A stretch of DNA of 64,000 nt. It comes from Methylobacter sp. Its GTDB lineage: Bacteria > Pseudomonadota > Gammaproteobacteria > Methylococcales > Methylomonadaceae. A program made the position numbers and the translations under genes. Below, piece by piece: positions 27,730 to 36,145 of the stretch. The DNA is taken from positions 62,001-126,000 of the forward strand of contig NZ_SCTW01000060.1 of assembly GCF_004322395.1 (NCBI RefSeq), read 5' to 3'. The notes below the pieces were generated by a model. That model was given only the letters and a program-made list of their open reading frames with translations. It was not told the DNA's origin and made no database searches. Every line of letters begins with the position of its first letter. The first letter of the stretch is position 1.

Positions 27730-27758
27730 AAAAAAATGCGGTCAGGTTACTGACCGCA
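27730..27758 (-). terminator. Hairpin with T-run on the minus strand, upstream of the HEAGH gene
   Basis: TGCGGTCAG (27737-27745) pairs with CTGACCGCA (27750-27758), loop GTTA. Read on the minus strand, seven T follow. It would end transcripts entering from 28 kb or act as a leader attenuator. The 27759-28070 stretch shows no convincing gene. Confidence 0.6.
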
Positions 27759-28070
27759 CAGAGAGGAAGGATAGCTAAACTCTAATCCTTTTAAGTAAAG
27801 GAGCGATCTCAAGAGTTAGATATAGTTTAATGAGTAAAATTAGCCTTGGAAATGTGACCGATTGCCGCGCGACAATTAGTCGCGCAAAATGGCATGGTAT
27901 TTGCTTTATATTTAAGTTTGTGCAGTGAAAATGCTTCAAGACCGTATGGCTACTGAGCTTTGTCAAATTGTTACAAGGCCCATCAAGGCATTTCACATAG
28001 CAAATAGGGCATATGACACACCTCAATTTACAGATTGATTGGCTTTTAAACAAACACAGGAGTTTTAAAC

Positions 28071-28370
28071 ATGGTTAAATCGGAACTCATTGACGTATTG
28101 GCCCAAAAACAGCCTCATTTGGAACGAAAATATGTGGAACTGGCAGTTGGCTGTATGATCGAGCAGATGAGTGAAGCGCTGATGGCTAACGATAGAGTAG
28201 AGATCAGGGGCTTTGGCAGCTTCTCTTTACATTACCGTCCGCCTGTTACTGTCAGGAATCCCCGATCCGGGGCAACATTAAACTTGCCTGCCAGATATTC
28301 AGCGCACTTCAAACCGGGCAAAGAACTGCGCCAGAGAGTTGATTTGTCAAGAAGCAAGGTATTAGATTAA
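28071..28370 (+). CDS. ihfB: Integration host factor beta subunit-like DNA-bending protein
   Basis: Nucleoid protein of the HU/IHF family. The 99 residues start MVKSELIDVLAQKQPHLERK and include the IHF-beta pattern EIRGFGSFSLHYRPPVTVRNPRSG and PHFKPGKEL-like AHFKPGKELRQRV. The prolines of the DNA-inserting arm are present. Alone, with a 357-nt leader. ihfB is normally found next to rpsA; this isolated copy may be a paralogue. Confidence 0.85.
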   Translation: MVKSELIDVLAQKQPHLERKYVELAVGCMIEQMSEALMANDRVEIRGFGSFSLHYRPPVTVRNPRSGATLNLPARYSAHFKPGKELRQRVDLSRSKVLD

Positions 28371-28468
28371 ACAAAAAAGTTCTAGTTTTTATTTAAAGCG
28401 GCCTGGGCAAATTGGATTACCGTTACTTCAGTTTTGCTATGAGGCTTAAACCTGAAAAGAGCAGTTGA

Positions 28469-28609
28469 GCCATGGATGGACACGGATTTACACGGGTGAA
28501 CAATGGATTACATGAGTTCTTTGCGGCACACGTTGGGTGAACCGCACTTCTTGCATAACTCAATGTAGTATCGACGCTTAATCTGTGTAAATCTGTGGCT
28601 AACTGATTT
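28469..28609. repeat. Imperfect inverted element, GGATTTACACGG family
   Basis: CACGGATTTACACGG near 28480 is inverted, with a few mismatches, as CTGTGTAAATCTGTGG near 28584. Apart from this repeat and the hairpin at 28636, the 28371-28682 gap holds nothing I can assign. Confidence 0.5.
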
Positions 28610-28635
28610 TTCTAGGTTAAACACTAAAACACAAA

Positions 28636-28664
28636 GCGGTGGCCGGAAAAGTCCCGGCCACCGC
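28636..28664 (-). terminator. Terminator of the small metal-binding protein gene
   Basis: GCGGTGGCCGG (28636-28646) pairs perfectly with CCGGCCACCGC (28654-28664), 19 nt after the stop codon. Read on the minus strand, TTTGTGTTTTAG follows. Confidence 0.8.
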
Positions 28665-28682
28665 TGGTTATTACTGCCGTTA

Positions 28683-29027
28683 TTATTGACCGATGGATTG
28701 ACGCATATGGGTCATTGCTTCTTCAGTGTGTTTAGTACCGACATCCGCATGGCCTTGTTTAGCATGATCTATGGCTTCTTTTAAATGTTTAACCGCCTCA
28801 GTCATGTGTACATGCGCTTCGGCATGTTCTTTTTCAGCTTGTTCGGCATGCTTTAAACCCTCCACGGCATGCTTGAGCAGTTGGTCGGCATGGCCGTCTT
28901 GCCCATGAGCCGTAGCCATAGCCGAATGCTCCAGCGCTTGCGCTGTATGATGCTCGGTAGCATTTGACTGGGAGCTTAGGCCAAGAGCAAGGGCGCCCAT
29001 TAACACAGCAATAAATTTTATTTTCAT
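28683..29027 (-). CDS. SmbP-like small metal-binding periplasmic protein
   Basis: A 114-residue protein with a signal peptide (IAVLMGALALGLSSQSNA) and a mature part made of His- and Glu-rich helical repeats, for example HAVEGLKHAEQAEKEHAEAH and EAMTHMRQSIGQ. The pattern matches the small metal-binding protein SmbP of Nitrosomonas europaea, which binds copper and other divalent metals in the periplasm. AGGAGATCCTCATG-like ribosome site (AAGGAGATCCTC) upstream. It has its own terminator and lies next to a TonB-receptor locus. Confidence 0.8.
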   Translation of the reverse strand: MKIKFIAVLMGALALGLSSQSNATEHHTAQALEHSAMATAHGQDGHADQLLKHAVEGLKHAEQAEKEHAEAHVHMTEAVKHLKEAIDHAKQGHADVGTKHTEEAMTHMRQSIGQ

Positions 29028-29161
29028 GAGGATCTCCTTAAGTGGTTTGTCGGTGTTGTATCACCTATCGCCGTATCGCCAATCGTCATGGAAGACGTTC
29101 GGCGTACGGTTGACGTTAGTATAGTGTATTGTGATTGCTATATGTAAGTTAAGGCATACTC

Positions 29162-30367
29162 CTATTCAAAATTGTTGAGGATAATTTTGCCGCCCGACAT
29201 CACGAGATCCGGATATTCCAGCGTTTTTAGCGCATGAGTGGGATCGCCTTTGACGGCGATCAGATCGGCCGGCGCGCTGGATTGCAAGGAGCCCAGCAGC
29301 GAGATATTCAAATATCGGCCTGATTTTGACGTCGCGCTACGCAAGACCTCAAGCGGCTGCATGTTTGCCGTATGCATCATAGCGATAAGCTCCTGCGCAT
29401 CGATACCCCAAGGAATGTCCGGGTGTGCAATTTCTGCGCCGTATAAAAAATCCGCCCCCAATCCGGCCAGCGTTTGCACATTGCGGGCGATTCCTGGACA
29501 GTTGGATAAGGTATCGATAGTCGTAACGATTCTGACCTGTTGCGCGACCGCTTTTTTCAGCAATGATTCGGGGATGGCCGCGCAAGGCACATGCGCCCAT
29601 TCATCGACATGGGCATTAATGGCTAGTGCCGCGCCTTCGGATTCGCCGATATGGGCCGTCACTTTTCGCCCTAACCGATGCGCTTCTTCGACTATGGCGT
29701 TTAGCGTTTCTTCAGGTAATAACGGCCATCGTTGATGCAGGCCGGCATCCTGAAGCGTGGACGGGTGGCTGTGGTTGTGCGCTGAATTCCAGGGAGCGCC
29801 TGCTTCGCCGCCCGGCTCCAACGCAACTTTGATCACTACAGCGCCGTTTTCGACCAAGTTACGGACGGCTTCCCGCGCCGTTTCTACAGTTGCAACAGGA
29901 ATAGCGATACCGCTCTCGCCATGGCCGGGAATAGGATAGCCGCCGGGAGCGGTGATAATCGGTCCGGAAGTCAACACCCGCAGACTGCCGTCGCCGCCGT
30001 ATGGCTGGTGTATCGGCCCGCCGACATCGCGCACCGTAGTAATGCCATGTTTCAGGACAATGTCGGCTGGAATATGCCGATAGCTTAAATGCGCATGCAG
30101 TTCGATAAATCCGGGCAACAGCGTGGCATCACCCAAATCGATCTCTTTTGCTGCGCCGGGGTGGAATAATTCGCGGCTACCGATACGAGCGATTTTGCCG
30201 TTTTCGACTAATACCGAGGTATTCGTTTTGAATGTGTTGCCGTCGAACACGCGGGCGGCATGTAACAGAATGGAATCGGCATCGGGTTTGTGTTGGGTTG
30301 TTACGCAGCTTGTGAGCGTAAGCAACACTACAGGCAGGCATTTATAGAGCAGCTTATTTATCGGCAC
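29162..30367 (-). CDS. Amidohydrolase family lipoprotein (imidazolonepropionase-like)
   Basis: Metal-dependent hydrolase of the amidohydrolase superfamily. A lipoprotein signal ends in LTLTSCVTTQ (Cys about 21), so the enzyme is probably envelope-anchored. Metal ligands are HAHLSYRH (HxH, about residue 92), the lysine region VVIKVALEPGG, HIGESEGAA and later DxP segments. Product of 401 residues, ending normally. It lies downstream of a TonB-dependent receptor across a 74-nt gap with a palindrome. Substrate unknown; hydrolysis of an imported chelate or peptide is a guess from context. Confidence 0.8.
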   Translation of the reverse strand: MPINKLLYKCLPVVLLTLTSCVTTQHKPDADSILLHAARVFDGNTFKTNTSVLVENGKIARIGSRELFHPGAAKEIDLGDATLLPGFIELHAHLSYRHIPADIVLKHGITTVRDVGGPIHQPYGGDGSLRVLTSGPIITAPGGYPIPGHGESGIAIPVATVETAREAVRNLVENGAVVIKVALEPGGEAGAPWNSAHNHSHPSTLQDAGLHQRWPLLPEETLNAIVEEAHRLGRKVTAHIGESEGAALAINAHVDEWAHVPCAAIPESLLKKAVAQQVRIVTTIDTLSNCPGIARNVQTLAGLGADFLYGAEIAHPDIPWGIDAQELIAMMHTANMQPLEVLRSATSKSGRYLNISLLGSLQSSAPADLIAVKGDPTHALKTLEYPDLVMSGGKIILNNFE

Positions 30368-30395
30368 GATTGAAAACCTTTGTTGTACAAGGAGG

Positions 30396-30426
30396 GACCT
30401 TCCAGGTTTTAAAAACCTGGAAGGTC
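30396..30426. repeat. Palindrome between the TonB receptor and the amidohydrolase
   Basis: GACCTTCCAGGTTTT (30396-30410) is exactly inverted at 30412-30426. It may weaken read-through between the two genes or simply be a dispersed repeat. Confidence 0.8.
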
Positions 30427-30441
30427 TGATTGTGACGAGCG

Positions 30442-32664
30442 TTAATAGGTGATTTCTATGCCGCCATAGAAAGACAGCGGCGCACCGGCGTTCAGCATTG
30501 CACTGTTTGCCGTCGCGGTGTTCATGATATTGGTATTGGCAACATATTTGGTGTCCAGCAAATTCCGGCCTTCGAGGAACACTTTATAGTTCTTATTGGA
30601 CCAGCCGGTACGCATGCCCAGCAGACCGTAAGAACCGATCTTGTAAGTGTTCGCATAGTCTCCCCAGCGCCTGCCGGCCACATCAAAAGTAGGCCCGATA
30701 AAGTATCCGCTTGCATGGTGATACATAGCCTCGCCCTTTAAGAAATATTTAGGTGCTGCCGGTAACGCATTGTTGGCGTAAGTGAGATCGTTATCAAAGT
30801 TGAAATGGTTGATCGTGAAGTTCAGCATGGGGTTGACGGTATGCGTGCCCTTGCCGTCCAAGGCAAAGTTGCCGCCGATTAAACCTTCAACACCCGCGTG
30901 AACGGTATTGTTGAAATTGGTTGCCACCGCCACGCCGTTTGGCGGAGTAGTCGACAGGATTTCGTTATTAAGCCATGAATAATACAGCGACAAATCCCAC
31001 AGCACATTGTTCAAGTTGCCGACTTTTTGGTTGCCGCGTGTGCCTATTTCGACAGAAGTGCCTTCCATCGCCTTGAGATTAGTAGTGGTTGAGTTGGCGG
31101 TGATATTATCCGAGATATTGTAGTTAGTCGGTGGCGCGTACAAACGGCTGACATTGCCGTACAGGCTGGCGCTTTTGGTCAGGTCATACATCAAGCCTAA
31201 GCTGGGGTTGATGCCGGAATAGTCGTTATCGGCATTACCGCCTTGACCATAGACATTGAAGTTGGCGTCCTGAGGAATGGGGAGTCTTTGATTTCTGACT
31301 TCACGATGCGCGAACACGCCTTGCAAGGCGGGCGTCAGCGTCCATTTATCGGCAAAGTGCCAATGATCCTGGGCAAAAATTTCGATATTATCGGCTTCCT
31401 TGGTGATTTTATTGGTCATCGGTCCGCGCATGCCGCCGAGATTTGTGTAATTGCCGCCTTTATCCGAGTTGGTGCCGAAATTCAAACCCAGCAATAAGTC
31501 ATGACTGTCCAGGCGCAGGTTGTAGCGCGCCATCGTACCCCAATCCTGCTGCACGGAATCGACCAATAAGCTAAACCTGTCCGCCGTATCGCCGGGAAAA
31601 AAATGCACCGTGTCCACGATAGGATGATAGAGATGCTGGTTTTCAAAAGAAAAGCCAATATCAAGCGAGCTTTTATCGTCGATAGTCCAGCTGGTTTTAT
31701 TAGCGACGCGCTCGGTCTCGGTGTTCAACTGATAATTGCCGCCGACAGCCTGAGTGCTGGCCTGATAAGGGTTTGCCTCGAATTGCGCACGGGTCAGCTG
31801 GCCCGGCAACTGTTGGTTATTTTTAATATAGCTGACAAAGGTGCGGTTAACGATAGCATCGGAGATTTGCCAGCCGAAGTTGCCGTAAATACCGACGCGA
31901 TCCTGCTTATTGTGGGCTCGATAGCCATCCCATTCTTTACCTTCGACCGTCAACAAGCCGTCGAAACTGTCATTGAAAACCTTGCTGACTGTGCCCCGGC
32001 CGAGAAACTGGCCGAAACTGCCGCCGCTCAGAGCAAGCCTTGCGGTAGGACTGTCATGGGCGGTCGGCGAGGTAAAATCGATCGCGCCGCCCAAGGTGCT
32101 GGCGCCGTACTTAAATGCATTGCCGCCGCGGGCCACGGTGGCAAAACTTGAAGCCAGAGGATCGATCATGCGGTTGTGGTTGTTACCGTCGGCGGCAGTG
32201 ACCGGCAGGCCGTCTTGCAACAATTTAACGCCGCTTCCGGCATAGTTATTGGCATCCAGATTCGAGCCGCGACTGCTGATAAACGCTTCGTCATTGCCGC
32301 TTTGGCTGGGCGCCCAAACGCCGGGCACGTAGCGGAAAAAGTCCGCTATGCTGGACACATTGCGGTCATGCAACTCATTGACGTTAACCAAGCTGACCCC
32401 GCCCGGCGAACGCTCGACTTCGGCGCTTATTGCTGCAAGTTTCCGGTCGCTTTGTTCCGTTACCTCCATCGTGTTAAGTACGACTGTTCCTTTATCGGGA
32501 CTAGGTTTGGCTTTTTTATTTGCCGTTTTTGCGGTTTTTGCGGCGGTATTCGGCTGTTCTTCCGCCATCGCAGCGGAACAGAAATTAACTAATAAAAAGG
32601 GAATAAATAATGGTCTGCTTAACTGTAAAAGCGAAACAGGCCGATTGGAGCGTATGAGTTTCAT
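30442..32664 (-). CDS. TonB-dependent outer membrane receptor
   Basis: Outer-membrane active transporter driven by TonB-ExbBD. The ATG at 32664 (MKLIRSNRPVSLLQLSRP) follows GGAATTATC; an ATG nine codons earlier is less likely. A signal peptide is followed by a plug domain (SPGGVSLVNVNELHDRNVSS...SSRGSNLDANNY...LQDGLPV) and a 22-strand-type barrel ending in the aromatic terminus GGIEITY. 740 residues. It is divergent from an AraC-type regulator gene, an arrangement typical of siderophore or metal-chelate uptake. The ligand cannot be told from sequence alone. Confidence 0.9.
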   Translation of the reverse strand: MKLIRSNRPVSLLQLSRPLFIPFLLVNFCSAAMAEEQPNTAAKTAKTANKKAKPSPDKGTVVLNTMEVTEQSDRKLAAISAEVERSPGGVSLVNVNELHDRNVSSIADFFRYVPGVWAPSQSGNDEAFISSRGSNLDANNYAGSGVKLLQDGLPVTAADGNNHNRMIDPLASSFATVARGGNAFKYGASTLGGAIDFTSPTAHDSPTARLALSGGSFGQFLGRGTVSKVFNDSFDGLLTVEGKEWDGYRAHNKQDRVGIYGNFGWQISDAIVNRTFVSYIKNNQQLPGQLTRAQFEANPYQASTQAVGGNYQLNTETERVANKTSWTIDDKSSLDIGFSFENQHLYHPIVDTVHFFPGDTADRFSLLVDSVQQDWGTMARYNLRLDSHDLLLGLNFGTNSDKGGNYTNLGGMRGPMTNKITKEADNIEIFAQDHWHFADKWTLTPALQGVFAHREVRNQRLPIPQDANFNVYGQGGNADNDYSGINPSLGLMYDLTKSASLYGNVSRLYAPPTNYNISDNITANSTTTNLKAMEGTSVEIGTRGNQKVGNLNNVLWDLSLYYSWLNNEILSTTPPNGVAVATNFNNTVHAGVEGLIGGNFALDGKGTHTVNPMLNFTINHFNFDNDLTYANNALPAAPKYFLKGEAMYHHASGYFIGPTFDVAGRRWGDYANTYKIGSYGLLGMRTGWSNKNYKVFLEGRNLLDTKYVANTNIMNTATANSAMLNAGAPLSFYGGIEITY

Positions 32665-32806
32665 GATAATTCCAACGAAGTAAACAAACACACCTCAGTC
32701 TTGGCTGAGAATTCTTCTATCCGGCAGCCAAATCGATACTTGGATTTGATGCGAATGCAGTTCGAAGATACTACCCAATAACAGCAGCGCTTTCCTTGCG
32801 CATTCA

Positions 32807-32860
32807 TATGGCAAACAGAGTATTTTTTATGGCAAAAGTAGAGTTGCGGGATATGGCTTA
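32807..32860. promoter_or_regulatory. Three TATGGC direct repeats between the divergent receptor and AraC genes
   Basis: TATGGCAAA at 32807, TATGGCAAA at 32828 and TATGGCTTA at 32852 are in the same orientation at 21- and 24-nt steps, each near a turn-matched spacing. They are candidate binding sites for the AraC-type regulator. No other feature was seen in the 32692-33022 gap. Confidence 0.4.
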
Positions 32861-33022
32861 TTTTTTGGGATTTAATATGTGATATGCCGCAGTTTTGTGC
32901 CGGACAGTTTTTCGTCGATATTGAAAAAATTATTAACGCTATGAAAACAATGCGATAACACATCAAGGCGTGCTTCGTGCTTAATTTAAATAGTTCTATA
33001 GCAAAAAAAGAGGCAGGTAATA

Positions 33023-33988
33023 ATGCAAACAAGATCTGCGACAACGAGACGGTGGAGCATAAGCAGCAATGAGCTGCAATTGCAGCGGCAAAAAGACTGT
33101 CTGTATCAATCCTTACCGGAAAACTTAGGCGTAGGGCAGTCGGCCATATTCCAGCTGGATCAGGATTTGAGCTATATAGAGACCCGCTATGCGCCGTCTA
33201 AAGAACTGTCTGTTTTGAGCAGGATGGATTATCAAGAGCCGCGATTGATGGTTACGCTCGGTTTGAAAGGACAATCCCGTTTTGCCGACAGTAGCGGCGA
33301 TGAGCTTGTTTTCCGCGAAGGCTACACGGCTATCACAACCATCCAATCCAGCATCGGCGAACGGCAATACCAAGCTCATAAGCCCACGTTGCAACTCCGT
33401 TTCTCACTGAGCAAAAATTGGCTGAATAAATATTTTGGCGAAAGCAAGACCGCACAGTTGCTCGGCAAAAGCGGCACTCAATTATTAAACTGTCAGCCTA
33501 TCTCTCCCCAGGCTATATATGCTGCGCAACAGTTATTGAGTTACAACACATCAAGGGAAACAAACCGGATATTTATGCATGGGCAAGCTATGTCGCTGCT
33601 GGCTTTTGAATTAATTCCTCTTTCCGAAGACAAACGCCGCAATTCGACAAGATTGGATCAGCAAGACGCCGCCATTGCGAAATCGGCGCGGGATATTCTG
33701 TTACGCGAATTTAGGAACCCGCCGTCGGTTGAAGAACTGTCAAAACGGGTAGGAACCAATCAGTTCAAATTAAAACAGCTGTTCCACCATTTTTTCAGCA
33801 ACACGCCTTATGGTTTGTTGCTGGAAATCAGGATGAATAATGCCTATCGGTTACTGGAGTCGACGCGGTGTCAAGTGAGCGTTGCCGCAGACCTAGTTGG
33901 TTACAGCCACGCAAGCAATTTCAGCGTAGCCTTTATAAGATATTTTGGGTTTTCACCCAAGGTTCTCCAAAAAATACTAAATAACTAA
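33023..33988 (+). CDS. AraC-family transcriptional regulator (PchR-like)
   Basis: A 321-residue activator with a C-terminal double helix-turn-helix: SVEELSKRVGTNQFKLKQLF and VSVAADLVGYSHASNFSVAF, then FRRYFGFSPK-like FIRYFGFSPKVLQ. The N-terminal ligand domain resembles PchR, which senses ferri-siderophore. The start follows GAGGCAGGTAATA. Divergent to the TonB receptor, which it probably controls. Confidence 0.85.
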   Translation: MQTRSATTRRWSISSNELQLQRQKDCLYQSLPENLGVGQSAIFQLDQDLSYIETRYAPSKELSVLSRMDYQEPRLMVTLGLKGQSRFADSSGDELVFREGYTAITTIQSSIGERQYQAHKPTLQLRFSLSKNWLNKYFGESKTAQLLGKSGTQLLNCQPISPQAIYAAQQLLSYNTSRETNRIFMHGQAMSLLAFELIPLSEDKRRNSTRLDQQDAAIAKSARDILLREFRNPPSVEELSKRVGTNQFKLKQLFHHFFSNTPYGLLLEIRMNNAYRLLESTRCQVSVAADLVGYSHASNFSVAFIRYFGFSPKVLQKILNN

Positions 33989-34162
33989 GGATGCGTACAA
34001 AATAAGATCATCAGGAAATATCTAAATCTCTTTGGGAAACGGATTTTGAAGCGAAGGGTTATTGAACTTCTCAAAGCTGATTCTGAGCTTTCCGAGGTCA
34101 CACAAATTAAATGCTGTAAACAGTACTATAAATATGCTGAGCTTCGAAAGCATATCCTGTAA
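33989..34162 (+). pseudogene. Possible gene remnant downstream of the AraC gene
   Basis: A 57-codon frame without start codon reads IIRKYLNLFGKRILKRRVIE and later VTQIKCCKQYYKYAELRKHIL, then TAA. The composition looks protein-like. No family recognised. It could be the end of a deleted gene. Confidence 0.25.
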
Positions 34163-34177
34163 CCTACTTTTTTCGGA

Positions 34178-34228
34178 TTGTCATACTACGATAATCAATT
34201 TGTAATATTCATGTAATAAACCAGTCAT
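34178..34228 (+). promoter_or_regulatory. PhoB-box array upstream of the EAL-CBS-GGDEF gene
   Basis: Seven-mers at 11-nt steps: TTGTCAT (34178), CGATAAT (34189), TTGTAAT (34200), ATGTAAT (34211) and CAGTCAT (34222). The first and last match 6 of 7. The gene starts 40 nt downstream. A shorter, weaker version precedes the decayed copy at 38884. Confidence 0.65.
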
Positions 34229-34268
34229 ATTCTGAGCAAAGCATTTACCGTAAGACTCGGAATATTAC

Positions 34269-36065
34269 ATGTCTCTCCTGCAAAATGAGCTAATAAAAAC
34301 GCTCAATAACAAGCTGTTAACGCCTCATTTTCAGCCGATTGTATCTATATACCATAAAAATATCATGGGTTATGAGGCTTTAATCCGAGGCCCTTCCGAC
34401 AGTCCATTACACAGTCCGTTCAATTTATTTGATACGGCGGAACGTTTTGATTTGAGCGCAAAACTTGAATACATCTGCCGGGAAGTCACTATAAAGCGCT
34501 ACGCCAGCTTAAATATCAAAGAGAAGCTGTTTATTAATGTAAGTCCTTCCGTACTGTTACAACCGGACTTCAAAAAAGGAGAGACACTCAAGCTTCTGGA
34601 ACAATTCGGTGTCGATCCTCGTTCAATCGTTATTGAATTAACCGAGCATCAGCCGACCGATGATTTTCCGTTAATGCTTGAAGCGGTTACCCATTATAGA
34701 AAAATGGGCTTTGAAATAGCGATTGACGACTTAGGCGCGGGATACTCAGGATTAAGGCTCTGGTCGGAACTACAGCCTGAATTTGTCAAAATAGACATGC
34801 ATTTTATCCAAGGTATCCATAATGACCCGGTCAAGCTTAATTTTGTCCGCTCCATTCAAAATATTGCCAGCTCACTCAATTGCAGCGTTATAGCCGAAGG
34901 CATTGAAACAGAAGATGAATTTAAAGCCGTAGAACAACTTGGAATTACTCATGCTCAAGGCTATTATTTTGCCCGGCCGGCGGCGGCCCCTTTAGGCAAA
35001 GTTAATAAATCGTTATTTATTACCAGCAATCAGCCGAATCAATTTAACGCTATAAAAGCAGCTCATATCGCTAAATTTATAACGCCCGTTTCATCGGAAA
35101 CCGCGATCAGTGATGTCATGGGCTTGTTTCATAGCGATAGTGACTTAACCATTCTGCCGCTGGTTGACGACGATGTGGCTTCGGGCATTATTTTTCGCGA
35201 TCACTTTCTATTCAAACTATTTTCCAACCGCTATGGCATAGAGTTATATGGAAAAAAGCCGATAAAATCGTTCATAGAATATCCCCCGTTAAGTTTTGAT
35301 CAAAATACAGCTATTGAATTAGTCAGTAAACAGCTGACCTCAACGATGCGCAACGATCAAGCTTTTATTATTACCAATAACGGAGAATATTTAGGTGTAG
35401 GAACGATACTGAATTTGCTTGAAGAAATCACCCGTCAGCAAATCCATAATGCCAAACACGCTAATCCCCTTACGTTATTGCCCGGCAGCGTCCCTATCAA
35501 TGATCGGATCAACCGACTACTGGCCGCCAAAAGGCCTTTCAGTTTCGGCTACTTCGATCTTGATCATTTCAAGCCATTTAATGACGTATATGGCTACAGT
35601 GCAGGCGATGATTTTATTAAAGCGGTTGCCAATACATTGACTCAATACATTTCCTCAGAAAGCGGCTTAGTCGGTCACATAGGCGGGGATGATTTTATCG
35701 CCATCTTCTTTGGCGATGACTGGTTAACATGCTGTGAAAACATTCTGAATGCCTTTGAAAAAACCGTACCGCACTATTACAAAGATGAAGATATAAAAGC
35801 AGGCGGCATTTATGCAGAAAACAGAGCAGGAGAAAGCTGTTTTTTTCCTATGATTAGCTTATCGGTTGGACTCGTAGACTCCGATTCAACAAGTCAGTGC
35901 CAATCTCATGTCGGTATAGCCGATTTGGCTTCCGAAGCCAAAAAACAGGCCAAAAAGATTGAAGGGAACAGTTTTTTTATTGGTCAGCGTAAAGCAGTAA
36001 AAACTCAGGAAAACCATCAATCGTTTGCTCATAAATCAGTCTTAAAACTACAAGCAGTTAATTAA
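34269..36065 (+). CDS. EAL-CBS-GGDEF cyclic di-GMP protein
   Basis: Soluble c-di-GMP enzyme of 598 residues. The EAL domain (about 10-245) keeps the catalytic pattern: [36 protein letters not shown] and AEGIE, so phosphodiesterase activity is likely. A CBS pair follows (about 265-385; [19 protein letters not shown] and [14 protein letters not shown]), which in other proteins binds adenine nucleotides. The C-terminal GGDEF domain has [20 protein letters not shown] and the signature loop GGDDF in place of GGDEF, so cyclase activity is uncertain. No membrane segment. A PhoB-type array precedes it. Confidence 0.88.
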   Translation: MSLLQNELIKTLNNKLLTPHFQPIVSIYHKNIMGYEALIRGPSDSPLHSPFNLFDTAERFDLSAKLEYICREVTIKRYASLNIKEKLFINVSPSVLLQPDFKKGETLKLLEQFGVDPRSIVIELTEHQPTDDFPLMLEAVTHYRKMGFEIAIDDLGAGYSGLRLWSELQPEFVKIDMHFIQGIHNDPVKLNFVRSIQNIASSLNCSVIAEGIETEDEFKAVEQLGITHAQGYYFARPAAAPLGKVNKSLFITSNQPNQFNAIKAAHIAKFITPVSSETAISDVMGLFHSDSDLTILPLVDDDVASGIIFRDHFLFKLFSNRYGIELYGKKPIKSFIEYPPLSFDQNTAIELVSKQLTSTMRNDQAFIITNNGEYLGVGTILNLLEEITRQQIHNAKHANPLTLLPGSVPINDRINRLLAAKRPFSFGYFDLDHFKPFNDVYGYSAGDDFIKAVANTLTQYISSESGLVGHIGGDDFIAIFFGDDWLTCCENILNAFEKTVPHYYKDEDIKAGGIYAENRAGESCFFPMISLSVGLVDSDSTSQCQSHVGIADLASEAKKQAKKIEGNSFFIGQRKAVKTQENHQSFAHKSVLKLQAVN

Positions 36066-36145
36066 ACCACAAACGCGGATACGCACTTTATCTCGTTTCC
36101 ATGCGCAGGTGTGGCAACGGGCAATCATATAAAAAGGATCTTAAA

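Noticed and set aside
27960-27980. TTGTCAA-like PhoB site upstream of ihfB
   Set aside because: No second half site at 11 nt on either side.
27775-28053. 92-codon minus-strand open frame in the ihfB leader
   Set aside because: Residue composition is random-looking, no ribosome site, no family recognised.
24395-33988. ECF sigma fragment as regulator of the TonB receptor
   Set aside because: The fragment lacks region 4 and is 6 kb away, and the receptor already has a divergent AraC-type regulator.
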